Shown here one piece after another: positions 30,641 to 41,454 of a stretch of DNA of 64,000 nt; position 1 is the stretch's first letter; every line of letters begins with the position of its first letter. A program made the position numbers and the translations under genes. Under the pieces are notes generated by a model that was not told the origin of the DNA, made no database searches, and was given only the letters and a program-made list of their open reading frames with translations. This stretch comes from Prorocentrum cordatum. Its lineage: Eukaryota > Sar > Dinophyceae > Prorocentrales > Prorocentraceae. Location of the stretch: the NCBI GenBank assembly GCA_963575745.1, contig CAUYUJ010018496.1, forward strand, positions 1 to 64,000, given 5' to 3'.

Positions 30641-31396
30641 GTTATTAACTCCGGATCCGCCCTACGATTGTTTTCCCAATTTAAAATTGCGTCGGATATC
30701 CACATCTAAGAAACAGAAAATTAGGGCGGTAATTTCCGCCCCCAAGAAGCAAGGCTGACAATTTCGCCTTCATTTTAATGTTTATATTCACGTCGCCCGT
30801 AGCAGAGCGCGTTTTTGTTCGGCTCCGAATCGCGGGAAAGCAAGGCGGATGCATAGCCAAGTTCGCGCGGCCGAAGCCACCCAGAGCACCGCGTCAGAGC
30901 GACGGGGGGGCCGAACGGTCTCCTACTGTCCCCGAGTGCGGATTTGACCAAGTAGTCCACGATGCAGAGACATGTTTGCACCTGGTCGTCACGGCCCCGC
31001 CGCCCGCGCCGCGGCCCAAGAGGGCCTCGAGACGGTCAAAGACGGCCTCGAGACGACCCGAGATGCCTCGCAGACGGCCCGAGAGGGCTCCAAGGTGCTC
31101 CCAAGCGGCCCGCGCCCATTGATCTTCGCAACGTTCATCAGTAGTCATGGCGTTTTTGCCCATCGGGCATCGGCCCAGACGTTGTCAGGCAGGCCCAAAT
31201 CTCGCCCGGCAGGCCCGAAACAGGGCTTCAAGACGGCGCCAAAACGGTCCAGAACGGCCTCCGGACGGCTGGCGCGGCCCAGGCCTGTAAAAGGGCACCG
31301 CGGCCGAGCCCGAAAGCGGAGGTCGAAGTATCCGCCGCGCCGCGCCATCAATCAAGACGCGTCTTGCCCCTGCCCCCCCCCCCCTAAAAAAAACAG
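30641..31396. other. No gene recognised; short GGC/CTCG repeats
   Basis: Includes AGGGCGG words at about 30,722 and degenerate GACGGCCTCGAGACG words at 31,020-31,110, related in style to the GGGCC/CTTGG array downstream. No gene motif. Confidence 0.45.
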
Positions 31397-31423
31397 GCGC
31401 CCGACATCTTGATGTCTTTATTT
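31397..31423 (+). repeat. 27-bp direct repeat, left copy
   Basis: Identical over 27 bp to 32,172-32,198. It contains the hairpin GACATCTTGATGTC. Confidence 0.9.
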
Positions 31424-31459
31424 AATCGCTTCGCTCATTCCGCCGCCCCATCTTGTCGC

Positions 31460-32062
31460 ACCGTTGTGGGCTAGCCGAGTTTTGGGGCCTCTTGGGGGCC
31501 GTTTTGGGGCCTCTTGGGGGCCTCTTTTGGGCCTCTTGGGCGCCTCTTGGGGCGTCTTGGGGGCCCCTTGGGGGCCTCTTGGGGCCTTTTTGGGGCCTCC
31601 TGGGCGCCTTCTGAGGCGGAGGGCTCGATTTTTCAGTTCTCGGTTCCCCTCTTGAGCCCCTCTTGGGCCCGTCTTGGGGCCTCTTGGTCCGTCTTGGGCG
31701 GCACTTGGGCCGTCTTGGGGGCCCTCCTGGGCCGTTCCGGGGCCGTCTTGGGAGCCTCGTGGGCCGTCTTGGAGCGGTCTTGGGGGCCTCTTGGGCCGTC
31801 TTGGAGCGTCCGGAAGCCGAAAAAGCCAGAACGCAAAAAACATAGAAAAAAACAATGAAAATCAACGATTTTGGCCTCTTGGGGCCCTCTTCGGAGGCCT
31901 CTTGGAAGGCCCTTGGGGCGTCTTGGAGGCCTCTTGGGCTGTCTTGGGGCCCTGTTGGGCGTCTTCGGGCGATCTTTGGCCGTCTCGGGGCCCTCTTGGA
32001 CCGTCTTGGAGGCTTCTTGGGGACCTCTTGGCCCGTCCTGGGGCCCTGTAACAGGGCTCCGG
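31460..32062 (+). repeat. GGGCC / TCTTGG degenerate array
   Basis: About 600 bp of 10-15 bp units such as GGGGGCCTCTTGG and GGGCCGTCTTGG. The minus strand reads repeated Gly-Pro-Arg-rich peptides, which are artefacts. The same words are scattered at 7,260-7,375, 13,620-13,690 and 49,550-49,760. Confidence 0.85.
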
Positions 32063-32171
32063 CATCTCTGACCCGACCTTGCCGGGACCTTGCCGGGGTA
32101 CTTTTCGTCCGGGGACCCCCAGGGGCCGCCCCGCGCGCGCGAACTAGAAATACTGTTAACCAGGTACACAA

Positions 32172-32198
32172 GCGCCCGACATCTTGATGTCTTTATTT
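32172..32198 (+). repeat. 27-bp direct repeat, right copy
   Basis: Perfect copy of 31,397-31,423, 775 bp downstream. It also sits at the outer left end of the giant palindrome. Confidence 0.9.
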
Positions 32199-32369
32199 TG
32201 CGGGCCCAGGATCCCCGACGCATCAACGAGATGCTTGCTTTTTTCGAGCGCAGCCAGAATGTGATCCTTGCGAGGTAAATTCCGACTGACTGACAGACTG
32301 ATTGACAGACAGGCCGACTGATTGACTGACTTACTGACTGACCAACTGATTGGTCGCGCGGCGGTTACA

Positions 32370-33690
32370 TTCTCGGCCGCCGAAGGCGCAACCGACAGCG
32401 AAACCAATGGGAGACGGCTGCGTTCTCTGCCGCCGAGGGCGCAACCTATGGCGCAACAAAAAGTAAGCGGTTTTATTCTCAACCGCCGCCGAGAGCGCAA
32501 ATCATGGCGCAACCAGTAGGAGACGGTTTTATTCTCGGGCGCCGGGGGCGCAATTTATGGCGCAACCAATACGGTTTTTATCTAGACCACCGAGGGCGCA
32601 ACCTATGGCGCAACCCGTAGGAGACGGAAGTATATTCGGCCGCCGAGGGCGCAACCCATGGTGCAACCGCAAAACGACGGGATCATTCTCGGCCGCCGAA
32701 GGCGCAACAAGGCGAAGCCAATAAGAGATGGGTTCATGCTCTCGACCGCCGAGGGCGCAACCTATGGCGCAGCCGACCGCGTGCGGTTTTTTGTTGGCAG
32801 CCGAGGGCGCGGCTTATGGCGCAACCGATGGACGACGGTTTTATTTTCGGGCTCCGAGGCGCAACCTATGGCGCAATCGATAGGCGACGGCTTCACTTTC
32901 GGCCGCCGAGGGCGCAACCTATGGCGCAACCGATAGAAGACAGTTTTGCTCTCGGCCGCCGAGGGCGCAACCTATAGCGCAACCGATAGGAGGCGGTTTT
33001 GTCCTCTTTCACAGGGTGGCTGGAGCCGCGACTATTGCACTTCGCGTCGCCCGCCCCTCTGTCCCCAGCTCCCCCTTCTGTTCCCAGCGGCCGAGAGACC
33101 CATCCACCCGACCACTTTATTTCGCGTCGCCCCGCCTCCCTCCTCCTCCTCCTCTGCCCCCGGTTCGCTCCCCAGCGGCCCCCTGTTTTCGCCCACGGCA
33201 GCCGAGTTCCCCCCTCCACCGCCCCGACCGCATTATTTTTCGTCGCCCCACCCACCCACCCCCTCTGCCACGTTCCCAGGGCCCGCCTCCTCGTGTTTTG
33301 CGTTGTTCTTTCCACTCCCTTTCCTCTCCTTCCCCTACGTGCCAGACCCGTGGCACGCGCGCCGCTTGTTCGCGGCCGCCGAGGGCGCAAACTATGGCGC
33401 AACCGAGCGTGTTCAATATCGGCCGCCGAGGGCGCAACCCATTGCGAAGGTAAAGGAGGCGGTTTTATTTTCGGCGCCCGAGGGCTCAACCTATGGCGCA
33501 TCCAGCAGGATGTTGTTTTATCGTCGGCCGCCGAGGGCGCAACTTATGACGCGACCGACGGGGGGCGGGCTCATTCTCGGCCGCCGAAGGCGCAACCTAT
33601 CGCGCAATCAATAGGAAACGGTTTGATTCTCGGCGGCCGAGGGCTCAACGCTCGGCGCAACCAATAGGCGACGTCTTATTTTCGGCCGAC
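32370..33690 (+). repeat. 53-bp array, left arm
   Basis: About 17 units, each with a near-palindromic CTCGGCCGCCGAG, then GGCGCAACCTATGGCGCAAC and GACGGTTTTATT. It is interrupted at 33,000-33,370 by a C-rich stretch. Confidence 0.9.
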
Positions 33691-34769
33691 GGGGAGGAAC
33701 ACGAGCAGCACGAGGACGATGACGACGAACGACGACGAAAACGACGACGACAACCACGACGACGACGACGACGGCAACGGCGACAGCGGCGGCGCGGCGA
33801 ACGCGTTTGCTGCGACGACGACTGTGACAGCGGCGGCGGCGACGGCGCTGGCAGAGACGAGGACCGTCGCCACCACGACGACGCCATAGGCGACGAGCGC
33901 GCCGACCCGGCCAAATTCCGCGGGACATCCAAATGCGTGCGGGGCTACGTCCGATTTGTGCTCGCCGTTTGGGCTGGCGGCGGGGACCAGGCGGCAGGTT
34001 GTCTTGTGATTTCATCCAAGAACATTTCTTGACGGCCCTGGGCCCGCTGAGGGCCCCCAAGTACCAAAATGCGGGGACAAACCTCTGCCTTGATTTTTCA
34101 AGACGTTAGGTCTCTGGGTTCATCGTCCACCTCCTCGCCCTCCCCCTCCCTCTTCTTCTCCCCACTCTGTTCCCTTCGCCCACCCTCCCCAGTTCTCCTC
34201 CCCCTCTCCTCCTTTTCCTCCCCTCTGTCGTCGTCGTCGTCGCGGTTTTCGTCGTCCTCTTCACCGTCGCCGTCGTCGTCGTAGTGGCCGTCGCCGTCGT
34301 CGTTTTCGACGTCCTCGTCTTCGTCCTCGTCGTCCTCGTCGCCGTCGTCGTCGTCGTTATCGTCGCCGTCGCTGTCGCCGTCTCTGTCCTCGTCACATTC
34401 ATAGTCGCCGTCCTCCTCCTCCTCCTCCTCGTCGCCGTCGCGTTCGTCTTCCTCGCAATCGCCGTCGTCGTCGTGACCGTCCTCGTCGTCGTCGTCGTCG
34501 TCCTCATCCTCGACGTCGTCCTCCTCGCCGTCGTCGTCGTCGTCGTCGTTGTCGTCGTCGCAAACGTCCCCGTCCTAGTCGTCGTCGTCCTCGCTCTCGT
34601 CCTCGTCGCGCTCGTCGTCGTCGTTGTCGGTGTCGCCCAGGAGGGCGTCGTCGCCGTCCACTATGGCGCCCCAGCGCTGCTCCATGGAGCCAATTTTCTT
34701 GCGAATCCGACCCCTGACGGACCATTGGGAAGCATTTGCGCAGGCCCCCGGGGGCCGAAAATTATAAAA

Positions 34770-34940
34770 TGTTTGAAGAAATCATTGTTCAAACGGGAGA
34801 AACGTCTTTCGAATTTGAAGCAATTTCCATTTGAGGACAATTGGAAAACAAGTTGAGAAAATGTTATCAAAGTGTTCTCAAATTATCCCGAAATGGGTAA
34901 AAGTGCTTCAAATCAGAGAACATTTTCTCCAGCTTGAATC
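34770..34940. other. AT-rich centre of the giant palindrome
   Basis: About 170 bp of clearly AT-rich sequence in otherwise GC-rich DNA, with A and T runs. It holds no repeat unit and no frame of interest. Its position at the symmetry centre suggests a hairpin loop or spacer. Confidence 0.7.
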
Positions 34941-35383
34941 ATGTTTTTCCAATAATCTCATAGTTTTCGCACCCGGGGGCATGCGCAAATGGGGCGGATT
35001 CGCAAGAGAATGGGCCCCACGGGGCAGCACTGGGACGCCATGGCGGACGGCGACGACGCCCGCGGGGGCGACAACGACAACGACGACGGGGACGAATACG
35101 ACAATGAGAACGAGGACGAGCGCGAGGAGGACGACGACGACTAGGACGGGGATGTTTGCGACGGCGGCGACGGCGACGAGGACGAGGAGGACGACGACGA
35201 AGAGGAGGAGGACGACGACGATTGCGAGGAGGACGACGACGACGGCGACGACGACAACACAATTGCGACGAGGACGACGATTACCGCGACGAGGATGTCG
35301 GCGAGGACGGCGACGACAGCGTCCACGACGACGACGACGACTTCGACGAAAACGACGAAGACGGCGACGACAACGTCGACGAG

Positions 35384-35419
<36 letters not shown>

Positions 35420-35749
35420 AGCGCCGCCGTTTACGACGACGACGACGACGGGAGTGAGCCCAGCCCAAACAGTGATCATAAATCGGACGTAGCCCCACGC
35501 GCTGTCGGATGCATGTACAGTCAGGCTTGGCCAGGTCGGCGAGCGCGTCGTTGCCTTTGGTGTCGTCCTGGTGGCGGCGGCTCTCGTCTCCGCCGGCGCC
35601 GTCGCTGCCGCCGCTGTCGTCGTCGTCGTCGCAGCAAACGCGTTCGCTGCGCCGCCGCTGTCGCCGTCGCCGTCGTCGTCGTGGTTGTCGTCGTCGCCTT
35701 CGTAGCCGTTAGCCGTCGGCATCGTCCTCGTGCTACTCGTGTTCCTCCC

Positions 35750-37075
35750 CGTCGGCCGAGAATAGAGACGTCGCCTGTTGGTTGCGCCGAACGTGGAGCC
35801 CTCGGCCGCCGAGAATCCAACCGCATCCTATTGGTTGCGCGATAGGTTGCGCCTTTGGCGGCCAAAAGAATGAACCCGTCTCCTGTCGGTCGTGCCACAG
35901 GTTGCGCTCTCGGCGGCCGATGATACACGACATCCTAATGGTTGCACCACAGGTTGCGCCTTCGGCGGCCGAGAATGAAACCCCCGTCTCTTTTTGGCTT
36001 CGCCATGGGTTGCGCCCTCGGCGGCCGAGAACGAGCCCGTCTCTTTTTGGTTGCGCCATAGGTGGCGCCCTCGGCGGCCGAGAACAAGCGGCGCGCGCGC
36101 CACGGGTCTTGCGCATAGAGGAAGGAGAGGAGAAGGAGAGGAAAGACTAAGGAAAACACGAGGTGGCGGGCCCTGGGGACGTAGCAGGGGGGCGGGCGGG
36201 GTGGGGAGACGACGCAACATAATGCGGTGGGGGCAGGGGGGGGGGGCACCCCGCTGCCAGGGACGAAGACAGGGGCCCGCCGGGGAGAGAGCTGGCGACG
36301 CGAACTAGAGCAGTCGGGGCGGAGGGGGCGCACGGCTGCCGGGAACAGAGGGGCGCAGCAGGAAAGTGGGCCGCTGGGGGAAGAGCTGGGGACAGAGGGG
36401 CAGGCGACGCGACGACAAAACAGCCTCCTATTGATTGCGCCATAGGTTGCGCCCTCGGCGGCCGAGGGTAAAGCGGTCTTCTCTCGGTTGCGCCAGAGGT
36501 TGCGCCCTCGGCGGCCGAAAGGCAGAGCCGTCGCCCATCGATTGCGCCATAGGCTGCGCGCCCAACGGCCGAGAATAAAACCGCCTGCTGTTGGTTGCGC
36601 CATCAGTTGCGCCATCGGCGGCCGAGAATAAAACCGTCTGCCGTTGATTGCGCCATATGTTGCGCCCTCGGCGGCCGAGAATGGATCCGCCTCCTATTAG
36701 CGTCGCCGTGGTTGCGCCTTCGGCGGCCGAGAATGAACGCGTCGCTTTGTGGTTGCGCCATAGGTTGCGCCCTCGGCGGCCGAGAATACATCCGTCTCTC
36801 GCTGGTTGCGCCGCAGATTGCGCCCTCGACGGCCGAGAGTAAAACCGTCTCCCAATGGGTGCGCCATAACGTTAGGGTGCGCCCTCGGCGCCGGCCGAGA
36901 ATGGGCCCGTCTGCCATTGGCTGCGCCGCGGGTTGCGCCATCGGCGGCGGCTGAGAATAAAACCGCCTGGAAATGGTTGCGCCGCAGGTCGCACCGTCGG
37001 AAGCAAAGAGTACAACCCCCTCCCGTTGGTTTCGCCATGGTTGCGCCCTCGGCGGCCGAGGAATGAAACCGTCGC
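35750..37075 (-). repeat. 53-bp array, right arm (inverted)
   Basis: The same unit in reverse complement (GTTGCGCCATAGGTTGCGCC, CTCGGCGGCCGAG), about 17 units, interrupted at 36,090-36,415 by a G-rich stretch that mirrors the left-arm spacer. Confidence 0.9.
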
Positions 37076-37379
37076 GTGGCGGGTGCGACCAGTCAGTTTT
37101 GGTCAGTCAGCCAATCTGTCAGTCACTCCCTCTGTCAGTCTGTCAGTCTGTCAGTCGGAGCTTACCTTACGAGAAACCAAATTCGGGATACGCCCGGAAT
37201 CAAAGCGGGAGGCTCTCGCCGCTTTGCCTTCGGGGGGCCCGCAGGAGGTCGTCAGACGAAGACCCATGCTGAAGCGTTGTCATATTGATATGTCTGGGCC
37301 TCCAAGGGCCGCGCACCGAACAAATCAAGACGTCGGACGTCGGGGGAGGGTTGAAGAAGGACGCTGAGCAAAAGGAGGC

Positions 37380-37520
37380 GCAGGAGGAGAAGGGTGAAAG
37401 GTAGAGAAGGAGCACGAGGAGGAGGAGCAGGAGGAGGGGGGGAGGAAGAGGGGGAGGGGGAGAAGGAGGAAGAGGAGGAGCAGGGGGAGGAGGAGAGGAG
37501 TGGTAGAAGAGCAGCAGGGG
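37380..37520 (+). repeat. GGA-rich purine tract
   Basis: Short imperfect GGA/GAA tract just outside the right end of the giant palindrome. Confidence 0.85.
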
Positions 37521-38180
37521 GGGGCCATTCTGAGTCATCTCAGCTGTCTCGGGAGGGCGCGCTGGACCGCCATAGCGCCGCGTTGAAACCATTTTGTTCG
37601 CCTCGACGGCAACGCGGGCGCCATTTTGAAGACCAGCGCGAGCTTCTAGATGGCGAGCGATAACCTCATGACTGTCGATTCCTTGCGCCCACCTTGCGAC
37701 ACATTTCCTGCCTGCAGCGCGACGCCCCCTGACCCGCCCCGCGCGCCACCGCTGCCGCGCGCGCGGCGGCCGCAGTTGTGCGACGCGGAGCCCCGCGGAA
37801 GGCCCCGGCGGAAAGGTCCGCATGGAGGTCCTGCCTCACGTCGGCGCGCCGCTCGCGCCCTTCGCGGCGCTATAGAGAGCGCCGCCGAAGACTTCAGTGA
37901 CAAGGCCCGCATGGCGGCCCTGCAACGTGGAACCGACCTGGGAAAAGATGTCTGAACCATGTTGCGGCCACGCAGCACGGAACACATTCAATGCGTTCCC
38001 CACCACGCACGTTCGGCCACTCAGCCAACGTCAACTATGGCGAAAATCCACAAAAGTAGGGCGGAAACAGCGACGGAAAAGTAGGGCGGAAATTGGCATC
38101 GTCGAGGCTTGAAAAGTATGGCGGAAATTCCAGGCCCAACTTGCGAAATTACCCAGAGTAGCCCGAATCCGGAGTCAGTG
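37521..38180. other. No gene recognised; AGGGCGGAAA words before array II
   Basis: GC-rich sequence without protein motifs. At 38,055-38,130 three copies of a word close to AGGGCGGAAA stand just ahead of the 18-bp array; a related AGGGCGGTAATT follows array I. Confidence 0.5.
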
Positions 38181-38184
38181 ATTC

Positions 38185-39362
38185 CCGGTGAAGACGCTAT
38201 CCCGGGCGAAGACGCTATTCCCCGTGAAGACGCCCCCGGTGAAGACGCTATTTCTGGTGAAGACGCTATTCCTTGTGAAGACGCTATTCCCTGTGAAGAC
38301 GCTATTCCCGGCGAAGACGCCGTTCCCGGTGAAAACTCGATTCCAGGCGCTATTTCGGGTGGAGACGCTATTTCTGGTGCAGACGCTATTCCTCGCGAAG
38401 ACGTTTTCCATGTGAAAACGCTATACCTGGTGAAGACGCTATTCTGTGAAAAGACGCTCTTCCCGGCGCAGACGCTATTCTCCGTGTGAAAACATTATTC
38501 TGTGTGAAGGCGCTACTCTTGGTGAAAACGCTATTCCCGGTGAAGACGCTATTCCCGGTGAAGGCGCTATTCATTTTGAAGACGCTAGTCTGTGCGAAGA
38601 CACTATTCCCGGAGAAGACGCTATTTCTAGTGAAGACGCTATTCCTTGTGAAGACGCAATTCCGGGTGAAGACGCTATTTCCTGTGAAGACGCTATTCCC
38701 GGTCAAGACGCTATTCTGGGTGAAGACGCTAGTCCCGGTGAAGACGCTATGTGGGGTGAAGACGCTGTTCCCGGTGAAGACGCTGTTCTGCGTGAAGATG
38801 CTATTCTTGGTGAAGACGCTATTTCTGGTGGAGACGCTATTCCCTGTGAAGACGCTATGCCTTGTGAAGACGCTATTACCAGTGAAGATTATTCCCAGTG
38901 AAGACTCTATCCCAGACGCTATTCCGGGTGAAGACGCTATTTCTGGTGCGGACGCTATTCCCTGTGAAGACGCTGTTCCCTGTTATTTCCGGTGAAGACG
39001 CCATTCCTTGTGAAGACGCTATTCCGGTGAAGACGCTATACTCCTTGTGAATACGGTATTCCGGGTGAAGACGCTATTCTTGGTGAAGACGCTATTCCCG
39101 GTGAAGACGCTATTCCGGGTGAAGACGCTATTCTGGGTGAAAACATTATTCCGTGTGAAGACGCGAGTCTTGGTGAGGACGCTATTCCTTGTGAAGACGC
39201 TTTACTTTTTGTGAAAACGTTATTTTGGGCGAAGACGCTATTTTGTGTGAAGACAATATTCCCGGCGAAAGCGCTATTCTGGGTGAAGACGCCCGGTGAA
39301 GACGCTATTCGGGGTGAAGACGCTATTCCGGGTGAAGACGCTACTCTTTGTGAAGATGTATT
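38185..39362 (+). repeat. 18-bp array II (GGTGAAGACGCTATTCCC)
   Basis: About 65 units of the same consensus as array I, with short deletions that change the phase several times. Those phase changes argue against a repeat protein. Confidence 0.95.
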
Positions 39363-39394
39363 CTTTTCACCATGTCCAGTATTCAACGCGCTCC

Positions 39395-39500
39395 CCTCCC
39401 AAGTGTAATTTGATAGCGCCCAACAAAACGCGCGCCCCATCTGCTGCGCGACACCCTCTGCTAGGCAAGACCCCTCCCCAATTCATGTGTTTGAAATTAC
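39395..39500 (+). repeat. Single diverged unit of the 82-bp satellite
   Basis: Contains GCCCCATCTGCTGCGCGAC and CTCTGCTAGGCAAGACCC, the core of the satellite at 43,000-44,640. It lies at the 3' edge of array II. Confidence 0.75.
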
Positions 39501-39699
39501 CCTTGCGACGTACCCAACCCCTGCGCAAAAACGGGGCGCAAATAGTTTAGGATATTTTATAAGGGGGCGATGACGGAGCGAGGGTTACATATGTCTGCAG
39601 ACGGAATTCGGGAGACTCGCAGGACACCAGCTACAGGAAAAGGGCTGAAGCTGATGAGTTACAATTCCTGAGCACTCCTAGCCACTTCCAAAACGGGGA

Positions 39700-41033
39700 T
39701 CACAGCAGGCCTCGAAAGTGGCGACAGTTTCACAGATCGCAGCCCCCAAGGGATGGCGAGGTCTAATTTGGGTCCGCGCGTGGCGTCACTGTGCTGGGCC
39801 CCTAGCAGGCCTCGAAAGTGGCGACAGTTTCACAGATCGCAGCCTCCAGGGGATGGCGAGGTTTCATTTGAACCTGCCCATGGCGTCACTGCGCTGGGCC
39901 CCCCAGCAGGCCTCGAACATGGCGACAGTTTCACAAATCGCAGCCCCCAAAGGATGGCGAGGTCTCGTTTGAATATGCCCGCGGCGTAACTGTGCAGGGC
40001 CCCCCAACAGGCCTCGAAAGTGGCGACATTTTCACATATCGCAGCCCCCCCAGAGATGGCGAGGTCTAATTTGAATCCGCGCGTCGCCCTCACTGTGCTG
40101 GGCTCCCCAGCAGGCTTCGAAAGTGGCGACAGTTTCACAGATCGCAGCCCCCCAGGGATGGCGAGGTCTCGTTTGAATATGCCCGTGGCGTAACTGTGCA
40201 GGGCCCCCCAGCAGGCCTCGAAAGTGGCGACAGTTTCACAGATCGCAGCCCCCCCAGGGATGGCGAGGTCTAATTTGAATCCGCGCGTGGCCCTCACTGT
40301 GCTGGGCCCCCCAGCAGGCCTCGAAAATGGCGACAGTTTCACAGATCGCAGCCCCCCAGGGATGGCGAGGTCAGCCTCAGCAAAATGGCGACAGTTTCAC
40401 AGATCGCAGCCCCCCAGGGATGGCGAGGTCTAATTTGAATCCGCCCGTGGCCCTCACTGTGCTGGGCCCCCCAGCAGGCCTCGAAAATGGCGACAGTTTC
40501 ACAGATCGCAGCCCCCCAGGGATGGCGAGGTCTAATTTGAATCCGCCCGTGGCCCTCACTGTGCTGGGCCCCCCAGCAGGCCTCGAAATGGCGACAGTTT
40601 CACAGATCGCAGCCCCCCAGGGATGGCGAGGTCTAATTTGAATCCGCCCGTGGCCCTCACTGTGCTGGGCCCCCCAGCAGGCCTCGAAATGGCGACAGTT
40701 TCACAGATCGCAGCCCCCCAGGGATGGCGAGGTCTAATTTGAATCTGCGCGTGGCCCTCACTGTGCTGGGCCCCCCAGCAGGCCTCGAAAATGGCGACAG
40801 TTTCACAGATCGCAGCCCCCCAGGGATGGCGAGGTCTAATTTGAATCTGCGCGTCGCCCTCACTGTGCTGGGCCCCCCAGCAGGCCTCGAAAATGGCGAC
40901 AGTTTCACAGATCGCAGCCCCCCAGGGATGGCGAGGTCTCATTTGAATCTGCGCGTCGCCCTCACTGTGCTGGGCCCCCCAGCAGGCCTCGAAAATGGCG
41001 ACAGTTTCACAGATCGCAGCCCCCCGCAGGCAA
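39700..41033 (+). repeat. 102-bp satellite
   Basis: About 13 head-to-tail units with GGCGACAGTTTCACAGATCG, CAGGGATGGCGAGG and CTGTGCTGGGCC. Units near 40,200-41,000 are more alike than those before 40,100; one unit near 40,370 is shortened to about 57 bp. The unit is divisible by three, so frames remain open on both strands without being genes. Confidence 0.95.
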
Positions 41034-41149
41034 GACAGGAAGAGGCAGGGAGGGAGGAGGAGGAGGAGGAGGGAAGGAGTGGAGACCACACTGCTCTATT
41101 CAAAACGAATACCCAACCAAGGAGGGTTGGGAAACAAAGAATTAATTTT

Positions 41150-41400
41150 TGGTGACACACATGCTCCATCTGCTGTGCAACACCCTTTTCTGGGCAAGAC
41201 CCCTACCGGAGGACCCCTCCCTAAGTTGATTAAACAAAAATCCTTGGTGCTTGACGTGCCCCGTCTGCTGTGCAGCACCCTCTGCTAGGCAGGGTCCCTC
41301 CCCAAGTTGATAAAACAAACACTTGATGTTAGACGTGCCCCATGTGCTGCGCGGCTGCGCGGTACCCTCTGCTAGGCAAGACCCCTTTTCCAAAGTCGAT
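41150..41400 (+). repeat. 82-bp satellite, small block
   Basis: Three units of the satellite that resumes at 43,000, with CTGCTAGGCA and CCCCAAGTTGATTAAA-type words. It is separated from the main block by the 140-bp satellite. Confidence 0.85.
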
Positions 41401-41454
41401 TTTTTGAGGGAGTTTCTGTGGAACTCACGTCATCCTCACCCCCGGCGCGAAGAG

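Larger units (their letters stand above)
32172..37345. repeat. Giant imperfect inverted repeat (about 5.2 kb)
   Basis: The left and right halves mirror each other. In order from outside in: a GACT/GTCAG-type short repeat (32,282-32,352 against 37,089-37,158), an array of about 53-bp units with a CTCGGCCGCCGAGGGCG core (32,370-33,010 against 36,415-37,075), a C-rich or G-rich spacer (33,000-33,370 against 36,090-36,415), the array again (33,370-33,690 against 35,750-36,090), a GAC or GTC block with the shared word AACGCGTTTGCTGCG or its mirror (33,690-33,960 against 35,465-35,750), a GTC or GAC tract (34,225-34,650 against 35,040-35,460) and a conserved inner stretch with TTCTTGCGAATCCG or its mirror (34,650-34,770 against 34,950-35,060). 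The centre, about 34,770-34,940, is AT-rich. The arms differ by many substitutions and the left arm is about 260 bp longer. No open frame has a domain. Confidence 0.85.

Noticed and set aside
31422-32226. Minus-strand Gly-Pro-Arg-rich frames as a collagen-like protein
   Set aside because: They come from the degenerate GGGCC/TCTTGG array and lack regular Gly-x-x periodicity.
34225-34650. Val-rich frame in the GTC tract as a membrane protein
   Set aside because: It arises from GTC triplets, and the mirrored arm gives an Asp-rich frame in the same phase, so neither is conserved as protein.
37580-37600. ACCATTTTGTTCGCC at about 37,588 as a second spliced-leader relic
   Set aside because: Only the CCATTTTG core matches; the end differs from CTCAAG and no coding sequence follows.
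38185-39362. 18-bp array as a CRISPR array or repeat protein
   Set aside because: There are no unique spacers between units, there are no cas-like genes, and phase changes within the array break any long repeat protein.
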